64,000 bases of DNA from Ecdyonurus torrentis (Eukaryota > Arthropoda > Insecta > Ephemeroptera > Heptageniidae): NCBI GenBank assembly GCA_949318235.1, contig OX439136.1:12146427-12210426 (forward strand). Direction: 5' to 3'. This document shows positions 25,984-38,640 of this stretch, piece by piece. Both the position numbers and the translations under genes were made by a program. The notes beneath the pieces were generated by a model. The model made no database searches. It was given only the letters and a program-made list of their open reading frames with translations, and had not been told where the DNA came from. Each line of letters opens with the position of its first letter. Position 1 is the stretch's first letter.

Positions 25984-26090
25984 AATTAATTTTATTTTTG
26001 TATTTTTTTTTTCCAGGTAAGACATTGGTCGTCTTGGTTGGACTCTTCTAATTCCTATCCCTTCTGTATTACTCTACTATGATTTTAAAG
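25984..26090 (+). other. Candidate recursive splice site 2 with 74-bp RS-exon
   Basis: A long T-rich tract ending TTTTTTTTTTCCAG directly abuts GTAAGA at 26016/26017. This is the best pyrimidine tract of the three sites. A second donor, AAAG|GTAAAA, lies at 26090/26091, defining a 74-bp candidate exon (26017-26090) whose base composition is noticeably less AT-biased than its surroundings. This is the classic layout of a recursive site followed by an RS-exon. Confidence 0.6.
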
Positions 26091-26128
26091 GTAAAATAAC
26101 CCTGCTTATAATGGTCATATTTGTTTTA

Positions 26129-26469
26129 TTAAAGAGGAAGTTCAGGGGTTACAAGATGCCTTCTTCAATGTTAGATAATAAGAAAAACTGTTCATAAACT
26201 CACATAATATATGATGACCCAAAGCCTTTTCCGTAGCCCCAAAAACTCCTGATGATCGTGCGAGATATGCAACCCGTCCCGTATCTTTTACGTCATAGTT
26301 ACGACTTTACTGTAGAATATGTTGTAGCGGGTTGCATATCTCGCAGGATGAGCGCAAGTTAAAGGGGCTATAGAAGGGCTTTGGGTCATCATATGCGAGT
26401 TTATGGACAGTTCTTCTCATTATCTAACATTGAAGAAGCCATATTTCAACCCCTGAACTTCCTCTTTAA
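26129..26469. mobile_element. MITE family H, copy 1, full length
   Basis: TTAAAGAGGAAGTTCAGGGG to CCCCTGAACTTCCTCTTTAA: terminal inverted repeats of over 20 bp, with long internal complementarity (CAAAGCC / GGCTTTG; GAGATATGCAACCCG / CGGGTTGCATATCTC). TTAA forms both edges. It begins only 39 bp after the RS-exon 2 donor. Confidence 0.87.
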
Positions 26470-27121
26470 ACATAACTAAAATACTTGATTAAATAACTAA
26501 AAGCATTTTAAAGCCTTGCAAAATTTAGAAACTTGATGTACATATTAAAACTAATGTTATGATTATTTTTATAAGAACTTGTACGTGTTATTACAAAACT
26601 TGATTACTTTAATTCTGTAATGTAAAAATAATAATTTTGGATTTTTTTTTTATTATTATTATTTTTTTAATTTAAAGCTTTTTGTAACCCCTTAGAGGTA
26701 TTTATTTTAAATATGGTTCATATAAAAATACATATTATATATATATATTTTTTTATTATTATTCATATATATAATAAATTTAGAAAGTAATAAAAAAAGG
26801 ATTATTAAATAACAAAATATAAATAAATATTGATGGTTTATTTAACGTTCTTGTTTGGCAATTAATTTTAAATGTAATTGTATTTTAGTGGATTGAAATG
26901 TATAGGGTACACTTGGGACTGTTAGAGAGGTTTTAATGTAGGTGTATAGGTATTTATATGGCATGATATGTATAGTATCAGTACAGTACATATAGGTTCA
27001 AATTTATACTGTGAGAGTTGTATTCTCATAATATATTGGTTTATATAGAGTAGAGCAGAAAATGGAATCTATATAACTTTTTAACAATTTGCGGACGATA
27101 AATATATAACATTTAAACATA

Positions 27122-27198
27122 GTATAGGGTGTATGCTTATGACGTCATACTGAAGGCGCTTCGACACCATACTGGAGCAATAAATTATGCTCACCATA

Positions 27199-27237
<39 letters not shown>

Positions 27238-27491
27238 TCTTTGTAAATTTAAATTATTGTGGAGGTAATTTTGTGTTATTATTATTTTTCTTGCGTACTT
27301 GAAAACGTAATTCAACCTGTTAACTAACAGCATCAATGCTCTCCAAAATGTGACTTAAGTATTTTGAAACTGGCAAAATGTGTCATTTTACCATACCAGC
27401 CCGTGTTATATTTAGTGGTTGCATTTTTTTTTTTTTTTTTATTATTATTATTATTTTTTTATTTTACGAATGCAGCTTATAGGGTATTATT
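27122..27491 (+). mobile_element. MITE family C, copy 5, with internal T-runs
   Basis: TATAGGGTGTATGCTTATGA with TGACGTCA at the left, TTCAACCTGTTAACTAACAG and AAACTGGCAAAATGTG inside, and ATGCAGCTTATAGGGTA at the right. Two poly(T) runs (27206-27234, 27427-27440) replace family sequence. Confidence 0.8.
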
Positions 27492-27525
27492 ATGTAACAT
27501 GAAAGCGTTAAACTTTTCTGTATAA

Positions 27526-27528
<3 letters not shown>

Positions 27529-27616
<88 letters not shown>
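27529..27616. repeat. (CT)n microsatellite
   Basis: About 88 bp, pure, 38 bp after MITE C copy 5. Confidence 0.97.
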
Positions 27617-27619
<3 letters not shown>

Positions 27620-27893
27620 ACTTTATGGGTTGATTTGCTATTATTTGCTCTATAAAATACCAATCATGCTGTAAGTATTTTGATTCCATATTTAAATATT
27701 TATTGTAATCAGGAAAAGCACATGACAAACGGACATTTAATGACATTTATAGCTGGCTGTAATATAGAAATTGATCAAATGATTGAAATAAATTATTTAA
27801 TCGTCTGTATATAAAAACACGAGAAAAAAAATTGTTATATCGAGGTTAAGGTATGAAAACATGTATATACACATAACATGCCTAAACACTTAA

Positions 27894-28080
27894 CGTGGAG
27901 AGAATAAATTACGTAATTTATGTACAGTATAGCATAAATGTTGTTAAAATGGAATATCGTCAATAATTATGCTAGAAAACCTAATATTTCCTACGCTAAC
28001 AAAGTTATGCAGGGAGCATTAATTACTTTGTGATAAACTATAATCTTGCTGAAAATGTGCTAGCATAATTATTACTTGTG
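27894..28080 (+). repeat. Dispersed repeat M, copy 2
   Basis: Shares AGAATAAATTACGTAATTTA and GTGCTAGCATAATTATTACT with copy 1. Sequence between is rich in TATGCT/AGCATA. Confidence 0.55.
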
Positions 28081-28857
28081 GTCATGGTCACCTGACCCCA
28101 GTCTACGAAAATCTAGCATAATTTCAATTCCAATTTTTCATAGAGATTGTTTCTATAATAGTAACATGTCGTACATTTTTGTAATCTCTCATTTTTGTCT
28201 ACATTTTATGTTCCATGGATTTAAAAAAAAAATAGGGAGATTATAATATGCTGTATATATCCTTAATTTACTTATCCTTCATCTTTTGTTCAAATACAAT
28301 TTTTCAAACTAAACGAATACTAAAACAGAAAAAAAAATCAATCTCCATGATAACAAACTATATTATAGTATATACACAAATAATGTTATTTTTTCAATTT
28401 ATGTAGCGTAACGATACAGTACAACTGTAAGAACATGTGTTAACCACCTCCCTTTTACACTATAAATAACGTATTTTGTAAGCCATAAACAATGTGATTT
28501 AAATGTATTTTCGGTAAAGGTAGATAAATAAAGATGACCACATAGAGAAGGGAGGAAAAGTATAAAATAGAGGCGAGGTTTATACGCTCTGTAGTCTGTG
28601 GTTTATATTCTCAGTATATCTGGAGGGCACATTTCATAGTCAAAATGTAAAACATGAAGCTATGTCGACCGTGAGAATCCTTTAGTATATCCATATAGTC
28701 GGGATCTAAATTAATATATTGGTATATAATGGCTTTCTAGCTATGTATGTGTTTAGGTATTTCGCTCCTTTTTTCTTTTTTTTTTTTTTTTTATAAAATT
28801 ATTAGAATTGGTGATAACGTGCTGCAAAGGAAATGTCGTTTTAATTTCTTTAATACT

Positions 28858-29188
28858 TCAAGCCATAGACCACATAAAACAACATTGTGCTTTTTAATGA
28901 ATAAACACCAAATGGGATCTTCAAAACAGTCGACAATTTTTACCAGAATGTTAATGTAGCACCACGAGAGAACGTAAAAATACTGTAAAGTATGCAATTT
29001 GCGTGACTATTCATTTATGACGTCAGAAACATGCAAAAGTTAGTTTTAAAATGTTGTGCTGGTTGCATAAATTGACATTTCTGATCACTGCTGAGTTGGG
29101 TTGTGAGACAAACTAAAGTTATTTATGTAAGTCCCATAAAGTTTTTTGTTATATAAATGCTTATGTTTTTCTCTGGTCTATTCCTTTC
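28858..29188 (+). mobile_element. MITE family A, copy 5
   Basis: Matches copy 4 over its length, with small deletions (for example in the GCTACGGGGCTAC part). The TTAA edges are degraded (TTCAAGCC at the left, TTCCTTTCAG at the right). A family B copy begins only about 14 bp downstream. Confidence 0.85.
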
Positions 29189-29202
29189 AGTGTAAAATAT
29201 AC

Positions 29203-29508
29203 TTAAAGGCTTAGAACAACTTGAACAAAAAACATGTTTAATATCCTAACATACCTAAATATCAACGTTGATTTGGCTGTAGTCATTGATTTCTAATTTA
29301 TTTTCTATTCACAAAATTACAGCTGCATTTTTTTTTCTCGCCTGTTTTCACGCACGTGGACTAGTGAGCTGTGACGTCACAACCCCGCAGCTGCCCGATT
29401 AAATTGAAAATAAATTAGAAATCAACGACTCCGGCCAAATTAACGTTGATATGTAGTTATGTCGAAGTATTAAGCAAGATTTTTGTTCCAGGTGTTCTTG
29501 GCCTTTAA
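29203..29508. mobile_element. MITE family B, copy 2
   Basis: TTAAAGGCTTAGAACAAC to TTCTTGGCCTTTAA. Same inverted halves as copy 1, with a short T-run near the centre (29330-29337) replacing part of the left arm. TGACGTCA at about 29374. Nearly abuts family A copy 5. Confidence 0.85.
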
Positions 29509-29867
29509 ATTTTAGGATGCTCAGGATAAGTGTTTATTTTAAGGTATACTTAAATTTAGAAAGTATACATACCGTAAAATAGCATCTAAATGCCTTTTAA
29601 TTTCCTGCTGTAAAATTCTGTAGTTTTTTCTCTGTGTCTGTATACACAAACTTTGTACAGAGAAATTAATATTTTCAGTATAGTTCTCATCATTGATTTA
29701 GCTCTTTTAAATTGCTGTTTTTTTATTCAGGGGAAGAGGGGGTTAAGTTTTTAAATGAGGCATATCTAGGCATATCAATAAGCGTATTCATAATGCGAAA
29801 TATATGTAAATTTTGAAATTTTATATTTTAAGTTGATTATACAAGTGACTCGTACTTCATTTCCGCA

Positions 29868-29980
29868 TTATTCATTCATTCATTCATTCATTCATTCATT
29901 CATTCATTCATTCATTCATTCATTCATTCATTCATTCATTCATTCATTCATTCATTCATTCATTCATTCAATCATTCATA
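29868..29980. repeat. (ATTC)n tetranucleotide array
   Basis: About 25 perfect units, with one substitution near the right end (CAATCATTC). Reverse complement of the 6.95-kb GAAT motif. Confidence 0.98.
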
Positions 29981-30264
29981 AAACATTGTTTTTGTCCCTA
30001 TAACAATATAAATATTGCCAATTTTCTGTCCTTAACGATTTGGTGATGTTAACTTCCAAGAATACCATAGCGTAAAGCAGTGTTTTTTTAAATCGCAATC
30101 GACATTATGAGTATTGAATATATTATTATATGTATATATTCAATACATATGACCCGCAGGTAAATTTGCAATGTTAAGCGAGTGCAGTGAGCTTTTGCTT
30201 GCTTGTGCCTTGTATGAGTTATATATATAATAATGTAGCTTGTCTACTCCAGCTGTTCATTTTC

Positions 30265-30304
<40 letters not shown>

Positions 30305-31830
30305 AGCGCATGTTAATTAACTAATCAGTAAAAGATCGTATACATAAAAATGTGTTCTATTACAGATTATAACGTGAGAGGAAAATGTAATGAATATTCA
30401 ATGTTCAGTATTTAATTATTATATATAATTAATTTTTCTTTATACAGGATATTTATAGCTAGTTGCGCCATAGATCTAGATTTTTTTCACCTATGTCTTT
30501 TTGGTACTATTTTTAAGTTTAATGTGTCAATTGCTATACAGATAAAAATAATGCAATATAAGAAAGAAGAAATGGTTAAAATTAACATTAAGCTTTTAAG
30601 GCCTCAATTTTAAAACTCGCATAAATACAAATTTCGCACATTGTTTGAATCTGAAATTACTATGTGTTGAAATTAGCTGCATTTAAAAAATTATCAACCT
30701 GCAGTAGACGATTACTTTTTTGGTGAGCTTGTCGCCGTTACTGACGTCTGCCGTAATATATTTCCAATAAATATTTGTATAGATATAAATTAATTACAAA
30801 AAATAATTTTTTGTTTTTGTTTTTTAATGTGTTTTATTGGAAATTCAATTTATATTTATACTTCCAAACTACGATTTAAAGTTTTCAAATTTCAGTTTCA
30901 TATTTTCATTTGAATCAACAGTCTTATATATAAATAATGAACTACATATTTCATATAAATGCATTTTAAAAGAATTTTAGTTATGATTTTATTTGTTAAA
31001 GTTTTTCGATGCATTTGATTCTTATACTGAACTAAAGATCGTGTAACTTTTGTATTTGCGTTTATAAAGAGGCTGATATTCCTAATGTCCTCCTAAATTC
31101 AATGCAAAGCCTCTATAAGCTATTTCCAATGCTTTCTGATACTTTGGATCCTAAACACTGATCTCATTTATCCCATTGATTTCAAATACCCTTTTCACTA
31201 TGTATTTATACTGTATGGGAAATGATCGCGTACTTTTAAAGACATGCCAAAACTTTTTTTTTCCCGAACTATTTTCAGCAGTATAATTTTTATTAGTGAT
31301 TTTCTACATCCTATTAACTTTTTATAAGTATACTTATTGGCAGACAATTTTAATTGCCTCTCTCAACATCAAATAAAAATACTGTCAAGTGGGGTGGCTT
31401 TGGCCTGCTATAGTGTGACTTCAACCAAATTTTCACTAACTAAAGCTTTTGTAACAACAACTAAAAGAAAGTGCAAATCAATCTTTCTATATTTACGCTT
31501 TTATTTCACGTTTCTATATGAATTTTAGTTATTGGGAATAAATAATTTTTCAAAATTTGGCTAATGTTTCCCCTGGCGGTACTTGGCAAAAAGAAAAAAA
31601 AATAGACAAGACAATAAAAAGAAAAAGAAAAAAGAAACTAAATTAATCATACATTGAGCACTTTAAGAATAATGTAATATACTTTGAACGATACCTTTTT
31701 ATATAATATACTCTGTATTTTGTTATCTTAAGTCCTAATTAGAACTTAAAAAAAAAACATTTTAATTTGATTTTTTAAAGCAAATATTCCAAATTTTGAA
31801 ACACAGCAAAGATTAAAATTCTCCTTCCCT

Positions 31831-31832
31831 CC

Positions 31833-31892
<60 letters not shown>
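31831..31892. repeat. C10 followed by T52
   Basis: A compound homopolymer: ten C directly joined to about 52 T. Confidence 0.96.
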
Positions 31893-31893
<1 letters not shown>

Positions 31894-32977
31894 TAAAGCA
31901 ATTGTATTTTTCTTTACAAATGTATAATCCTGTTTAGCTTGTTCTTATTGCACAAATTGTGAGAGTTGAAATTTTTCAAGAATGTTCTTTTTTATTTTTT
32001 TAACGCAATTTTACGATAATATTCTATCATAATTTTACTCCCTCTTTTTTTAATTTCTATTTTGCTTAATTTAATGAGAATTATTAATATTTGATTGAGA
32101 ATATGACAATAGCAGAAAATGATCACTTGGTAATAATTTTAAATATAATTATTTATGAGTCGATCATATTGTTTTATACAAATAATTATTATTTTCGCTT
32201 CAATTCATTTTATTAATTAACAAATGGTCAGTATTTTTTATTATCATTGTTATTCAATTGCAAATGAATAAATAATGATGCAATTTATTGTACAATTTCA
32301 ATCATGTGTATTATATATTTTTTACTAAATTTTTTTATTTCGATTTAATAACTATTGCAATTTAAAATATATATAATATTATACTTTTATGTTTTATTTA
32401 TATAATTGCTTTTGTTTTAAAAAAAATATTAATGTGGATTTTAATGAGCATTTCAACATTTTCATTTTCATACATAATATTTTTAGTAATTGTTATAGTT
32501 TTTTTTTTTATATATATGTATATAATTTTTAGATTGATATGCTTTAAATGGCTATATTTTTTTTCCAATTGGTATTTATAACGATAAGGTTGAATGTTAT
32601 ATAAATGAAAGGGTTGTACATTTTTTATAATTCGTATATTATGCAGTACTTTTTGTTTTATAATTTTTTAATATCTCTTCATATATTATTATTAGCATTA
32701 ATTAGTGTTTGTATGATGCACTATGTTTATTTCCTCTTCAACTCACAGAACCTGCTTATGTTTTGAAATAGTCTTCGTTATGTTTTTTTTATTTTTTATT
32801 ATTATTATTTTTTTTGAAGTAGACACAGAAAACTAATATATCTTTCAATCATTAAATATCACGTTATAGAATATACCGGTCGCATGTTAAAGATAAGGTA
32901 AAACATAATAATAATAAAAAGTTCTTTTACCAATGTTCGGAAATTCTAGTGCTCAAATCCTAGTCTGTTATGTATGT

Positions 32978-33094
32978 ACAGCTTTGGACAAAAGTTCCCG
33001 AACGGTGCAGCGGCGGCCGCTGTGTTTTCTCATAAAGATAACATAGTGTGCTTGCGGGTTGCCTATATGCAAATCGTTCGGGAACTGATCTTAG
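32978..33094. mobile_element. Short Tc1/mariner-like terminal-repeat remnant
   Basis: CAGCTTTGGACAAAAGTTCC then CGAACG at the left, CGTTCGGGAACTGATC at the right. The TGGACAAAAGT motif after a TA is typical of Tc1/mariner termini (established knowledge). The centre holds GCGGCGGCCGCTG. A heavily deleted copy or small MITE. Confidence 0.5.
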
Positions 33095-34835
33095 TAAATT
33101 CATTTAAATTGAACTTTTAACAAATCCTCACTGGACCATATCATTTATCAGTTACAGTAATCAAATACTTCGATGTTTATTTGTTATTATTTTAATGAGT
33201 GATAGTGATACATAGTAACATAGGACATCATAGTAATATAGTGTCCGTTTTCGGTTTCAAGTAAGATTGCTCATTCTTTTAAACTTTTATTTATATTATT
33301 ATTTTATTTTTACGTTCAAGGATGCTATACGCAAAAAGAATACTGTATAATATTACATATTAATAAAACGTAATTTTAATTTAATGTGAAATGGGTAGGC
33401 TAAGGATTTTGCTTCCGTTAATAATATACTAAATAAATGAATTAAAAATAATAATAATAATAATAATCATGAAAATAGATTAATTTGCAATCCTAACATT
33501 TGTGCATTAATAATGGGCTCTTGGAGCACGCTAACGAATCGCAGGTGTGCAAGAAAAGGTGAGGGACTGCTTATTTTCCTTTTTATTATTTTATGTTAGT
33601 TTCAAACAATGGCATTATACCATGATTCGTATTTAAAATTATTGTGCACAATTGAATTCAGTCTTAATATACATATACCATAGACATGGTTACATATTAC
33701 ATACTATAATATATTATGGATAAATTAATAGTACAGTATTTTATATAATCTAAAATAATTTTTTTTTTTTTTTTTTTTTTTTACCCACAGAAAACTATTT
33801 CACTAAAATAAAAAATATTTTATATATAATAATAAAGAATAAACATAATTTTGAACTTTTTTTTTTTTTTTTTTTTAATTTTGTTCAATGAAAATGAATA
33901 TTTTTGTCACCGGTTCTTATAACATAATTATATTATTTCAATGCCAATTCATGTATTTGTGTATTTATTTGTATGATAATACTATTTACACCATTAAAAA
34001 TCACACAATTTTGCGTCACACATTTATGATCGTGAATTTCAGTGCAGCTCATGGTATAATAAATATTATCGACAAAACAGTGAAAATACTGATAGAAGAA
34101 AATTGGGATATTTTTAGTTTTGACAACAGGTGTCCAGTTTATATTGTATGTATGTGTGTGTCTGTGTAGTTTGGCATTCATGATCTTTTACATTTTATGC
34201 AAAGTAACTAGTTGCTTACTTGTCTTCGTTACCATAGCAACCAAAAGTTTTCCTTTATGAATGTTACTTTTTTTTCTTTGTTATATTATATAGTATCAAA
34301 TTTATACGCTAGAGGGTTCATAATTTCGAAATTCATTACTTTAATTACTTCCAATCTTCTTCACTTAGTTTTTACTTATATTTGTTTGTTTTAATATATT
34401 AAAACTTTTGGGATATGTGATTTTCAGAAATTAACTTTATATTCAATGCGTATTAAGTTTCCTATTCCCTTTTATGAATTAAATTTTGGTACTTTTTTTC
34501 TTTTTCTTTTTTAGGGATAAAAAAAAATATTAAGTTTAAGGCATAAATAAAATCAATGCTTATCTAATACGTCTCTAAATCACATAAAACAAATGACACG
34601 CGAAATAAAAACTCGTCATAAAACCACATCCACGTGAATGAAAAATAAATTAGAAATCAATGACTTCGACCAAATCAACGTTGATTTTCAGGTATGATTG
34701 GATATTACCTGTAATTTGACATTTTTTTTCTTTTTTCAACGTGTTCTATAGCTTTAAATTAATTTTATTAATATCTTTGTCAAAAATAAATATGAAGAAA
34801 TAAGAAAACTTCTTTTTTTTTTTTCTTTTCTTTTC

Positions 34836-34866
<31 letters not shown>

Positions 34867-35098
34867 TTCCTTTTTTTTTTTTACAATTTATTATTAGTAT
34901 TATTAATTATTACTTTAGACAAAGTGTAATTTTTATTTTACTGTTTTTTATTTATAAAATTTAAATGAGCGCTCTTTTTCCAAAATTCAGCCCCTCCCCC
35001 TTTTTTATTCAAGGGTGACTTTTACAATTAAAAAATAATGTTTGTTTCCCTAAAATATACAAACCAAGAAATTTGTAAAAATTTTAATGTTAGCAGAA
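33095..35098. other. AT-rich non-coding DNA
   Basis: Holds poly(T) at 33763-33782 and 34848-34880 and MITE B copy 3. The opposing frames at 33888-34181 show no domain or codon signal. Confidence 0.55.
34631..34757. mobile_element. MITE family B, copy 3 (right half only)
   Basis: Only the right half is present: ATAAATTAGAAATCAATGAC, then CCAAATCAACGTTGATTTTCAG, ending in a diverged TTCTATAGCTTTAAAT. The left half is missing, so this copy is truncated. Confidence 0.75.
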
Positions 35099-35443
35099 TT
35101 AAAGCCATAGACCACATAAAACAACATGTGCTTTTTATTGAATAAATACAAAATGGGATCTTCAAAACTGTTGACAATTTTAACCAGAATGTTAATTTAG
35201 CCCCACGAGAGAGCATGAGAATACTGTAAAGTATGCAATTTGCGTGAGTATTCATGTTTATGGCGTCAGAAACATGCAAAAATTAGCATAAAAATTTTGT
35301 GCGGGTTGCATAAATTGACATTTCTGATCACTGCTACGGAGCTACAGTTGGGTTTTGAGACAAACTAAAGTTTTTTATGTAGGTCTCATCAAATGTTTTG
35401 TGATACAAATGTTTATGTTTTTCTCTAGTCTATTTTCCTTTAA
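35099..35443 (+). mobile_element. MITE family A, copy 6, full length
   Basis: Full-length with TTAA at both edges. The CRE octamer has mutated to TGGCGTCA. A minus-strand 83-codon frame across it (35028-35279) recurs in copy 8 as a broken frame, so it is a shadow. Confidence 0.87.
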
Positions 35444-36068
35444 GTACTCTTACATTGTTGGTAAATATTATTTTTTTAATAATAATAATAAAAGGAAAAA
35501 AAAAAAGGGTAAAGCAAAAAAAAAAAAAAAAAAAATGCTACCTTAGCATCCGTGGCCACAACTTAAAAATAACAACTCGCTCATTATAATTATATAATTT
35601 AGAGCAAAAGTTATGGAGTAAAGTGTGCTTTACTTTTTTAATTTATTATATAAATATATATTTTTATTTGTAAACATTTTTCATAAAAAATTTAAATTAA
35701 AGAAAAAATGTTTATTTTTGTAAAGGTTACAATATTAAGTGCATTATACCTTTGACCGTTATTATTTTTATTTTTTAAACTTGAATACAGTATAATATAA
35801 GTAGGAATATATCAATAGTATATCAGAGATACATGTGGGAACTGAACATCAATGTAAATATTGGAACCAATGTTGACTTATCAATTAATTTAACTAAGTG
35901 AGACGAGGGGCTTTATAGTTGTTGAGAAACCAGAACCTCTCTCTTGTGACCCCACCCCACCTCATTCTCTCTCTCTCTCTCTCTCTCTCTGTAGCTAAAA
36001 TAAACTTTATATATACGTAGATCTTGACCATTCCATTAAAGTTTTTTATTTGTTTGAGGAAAACAAAT

Positions 36069-36437
36069 ATGGCCGAGTGGTGAAGGCAGCTGACTCGTAA
36101 CTCTTGTACTCCTCACCGAGTTTAGGTTCGAGCCACTGCTGGGTGCGTACGTGAAGCGTGAGAGCACAACACGTTGCACGATTGCATGCATTCCATGACG
36201 ATGCACAGCATTCGGGAGGTGCATGATCGATGTGATTGCACCGACCAGCCTGCCTATAGACGTTTCCACGGTTTCTCTAGGCTCTCATGTAAATACCTGG
36301 CTGTGTACTTAGGTCGTTGCCGGCCCGTGTGTGCTTTTCCATTGGAAAGTCCTTACCTGTCGATAAGACAATGTCTTGACTGGGACTGGGATGGATGTAG
36401 CACGATAACACAATATGACAATAAAAAGCAAAAAAAA

Positions 36438-36448
<11 letters not shown>
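36069..36448 (+). mobile_element. tRNA-derived SINE with poly(A)-(TA)n tail
   Basis: The head contains ATGGCCGAGTGGTGAAGG, a Pol III A box of the Leu/Ser tRNA type, and GGTTCGAGCC, a perfect B box, about 50 bp downstream. An unrelated ~290-bp body follows, ending GACAATAAAAAGC and a ~25-A tail that passes into (AT)n at 36455-36483. The body contains the apparent ORF 36174-36491, which is not a gene. Confidence 0.87.
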
Positions 36449-36488
<40 letters not shown>

Positions 36489-36905
36489 TAATTAAAAATA
36501 AAAATTGTATTTGTATGGTAAACAACTATTGAAGCTAGGACGACTGACTTGGTGTAGCACCAGAGGAACTTTATTTTCACAATTACTCTTTCTACGTTAT
36601 TTATATAGCCAATCAAAGTAATATTATAAATTTCAAAAGAAATTGAATAAATTTAAAAAATATCTTCTTTATTGAGTTTTAATATACTTTTTTATTTTAA
36701 AACAGTTTCTAATTTGACTTAAAAGTTGATGTTAAAATTTGAATTTACACATTTACAATTCATTAATAATTCATTTTAATTCATTAATTGGATCGTAAAG
36801 CATATTTATTGTGATAGATCGTTAAGATCGAGGAAATCTAACCAAACCAAAGCTACGAAATCTTCCTGATTTCCAATCAAGGAACGAAAATTTATTGTAT
36901 GCATT

Positions 36906-36973
<68 letters not shown>
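36906..36973. repeat. (CA)n-(TA)n compound microsatellite
   Basis: Nine CA units pass directly into about 50 bp TA. Confidence 0.96.
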
Positions 36974-36976
<3 letters not shown>

Positions 36977-37377
36977 GTTCTGTGTATGTATATAAACTGA
37001 AATGTTACAAGTAAAAAGACATACGAGGATGTTTTGATGAATGCTTTGTTTACTTGTACAGAAAACGTGTCTAAACCTCATCTTACCTACCTTCCTTCAT
37101 GTTTGAACAATATTTACCACCCTCGTCACATAAGGTCGTATTTACCTTTACATAGTATTATATTTTTATCCTTATACTAGGTACATGTGCATTTGATGTC
37201 CAGTCTTATGTACATAAGGGTTATGTTTAAATGTAAGTGAATTGATATTTTCAGCTTTATTGTATATGTGAATGTAATCTTATTTTAGGATTACAGGTGT
37301 CTGTTGATTTTACAAACAAATCCTACTCACTTGTATGATGTAAGAGAAATAAAGCATTTTATTTTCTCTTCTTGCAC

Positions 37378-37408
<31 letters not shown>

Positions 37409-37533
37409 CCCTTCATTTCCTTTACTCTTCTTTCTTTTCGTACAAGTTGATGAAAAATTGTGTAATATTCTACTGCAAATTTTGTAGAGGATGTTTTCAG
37501 TCATAGACTTATAAGGTCTATGATTTCAGTGCT

Positions 37534-37891
37534 GGAGGCCTTAAAAAGCCGGAACGACAGGAATGAACGCAGGGGATGAATTAATTTGACGCACGAAATT
37601 GCGCAATATTTATGGCGCATAGTTTAAATAAAAAATAATCAAAAATAGGCTATTAGAAACACTTAAAAGAAAGAAAAAAAACGAGCCAAAATAATCATTG
37701 AAGATACAATAAATCGTATTCAAGCAATAAAATGCAAGAAAACACAATTAAAACCCTAAATCATAAAGAAAAACGCACTCGCTTTTCAAGTTAAGTGCCA
37801 TTAATCAGGTGGAAAAATATCGTTTAAATTTGTTTCATTCCTTAATCATTCCTCGTTCATTCCTGTCGTCCCGGCTTTTCGTAAGGCCTCC
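37534..37891. mobile_element. MITE family K
   Basis: GGAGGCCTTAAAAAGCCGGA then ACGACAGGAATGAACG at the left. The inverted partner at the right is CGTTCATTCCTGTCGTCCCG, then GCTTTTCGTAAGGCCTCC. Terminal repeats of about 36 bp, total 358 bp, AT-rich non-coding centre. Confidence 0.83.
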
Positions 37892-38598
37892 TAAAGTACC
37901 GGAAGGAAATGAAAAACTTGCACAACAATGGCAGTAAATGCCAACATTTCAATACATTATTTGCCATCCAACGCACCCGCTCTATATCTTAGCCTGTGAT
38001 ATTTATATGATAATGTTGCCTTATTTACGATTTTTCCATAATATAAGCCTAATGAACAGTAAAGAGACACGAGTTACAATTAACATGAGAAGTTCGTTTG
38101 TAAAATGTTAAGATATAAAATATAGTAGATAGACCATGAGAAGATAATGTAATTGTTTGCGTATATTTCTACAGTTTGAATAGGGAATACTAGGTGTGAT
38201 TTTAGGTTTTTTTTTTTTTTCCTGATTTATAAAAATAGTATACACAATATTTTCTGGTGGTAAAAAAAAAAAAAATTTACATCAAAAACTAGATTTTTGT
38301 ACCCTCTTAAATCAGAAATGCTATTGCAACTTTTTAATCTATACACCTTAATTTTACCTACATTTTTTTAAGCTTTGATACTGTTTTGTGTGTTATTCTT
38401 ATGCTGTTTTTATTATTCCAAACTTTAAATACCCTCATTTTGTACCGTCAAAGTTTTTGAAGCTTTGTCGTAAAACAAGGAAAAACATGGGCACTTAAGC
38501 TCTTTGAAGGGTTTTTTTTTTTTCCCTCCCTCCCTTCATTTTTTTTTTTATATCTTTCTGAAGCGATTAAATGTAGCAAGAAAAGACGTAGAAGTTGT

Positions 38599-38640
<42 letters not shown>

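Larger units (their letters stand above)
29509..32977. other. AT-rich non-coding DNA
   Basis: Apart from the (ATTC)n, a (CT)n at 30267-30301 and the C10-T52 run, this is unique AT-rich sequence with many short T-runs. No feature supported. Confidence 0.6.

Noticed and set aside
30165..30180. CAG|GTAAAT junction as an extra recursive splice site
   Set aside because: The upstream sequence (TATGACCCGCAG) has no pyrimidine tract.
33888..34181. Opposed 93- and 82-codon frames
   Set aside because: Codon use and residue content resemble random AT-rich DNA, and neither has flanking splice sites.
34690..34705. TTTTCAG|GTATGA junction
   Set aside because: It is inside a MITE B copy and comes from the family sequence.
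35028..35279. 83-codon minus-strand frame
   Set aside because: Falls across MITE A copy 6 and is broken in the other copies.
36036..36491. Frames of 77 and 105 codons on both strands
   Set aside because: They lie within a tRNA-derived SINE and its poly(A)-(TA) tail.
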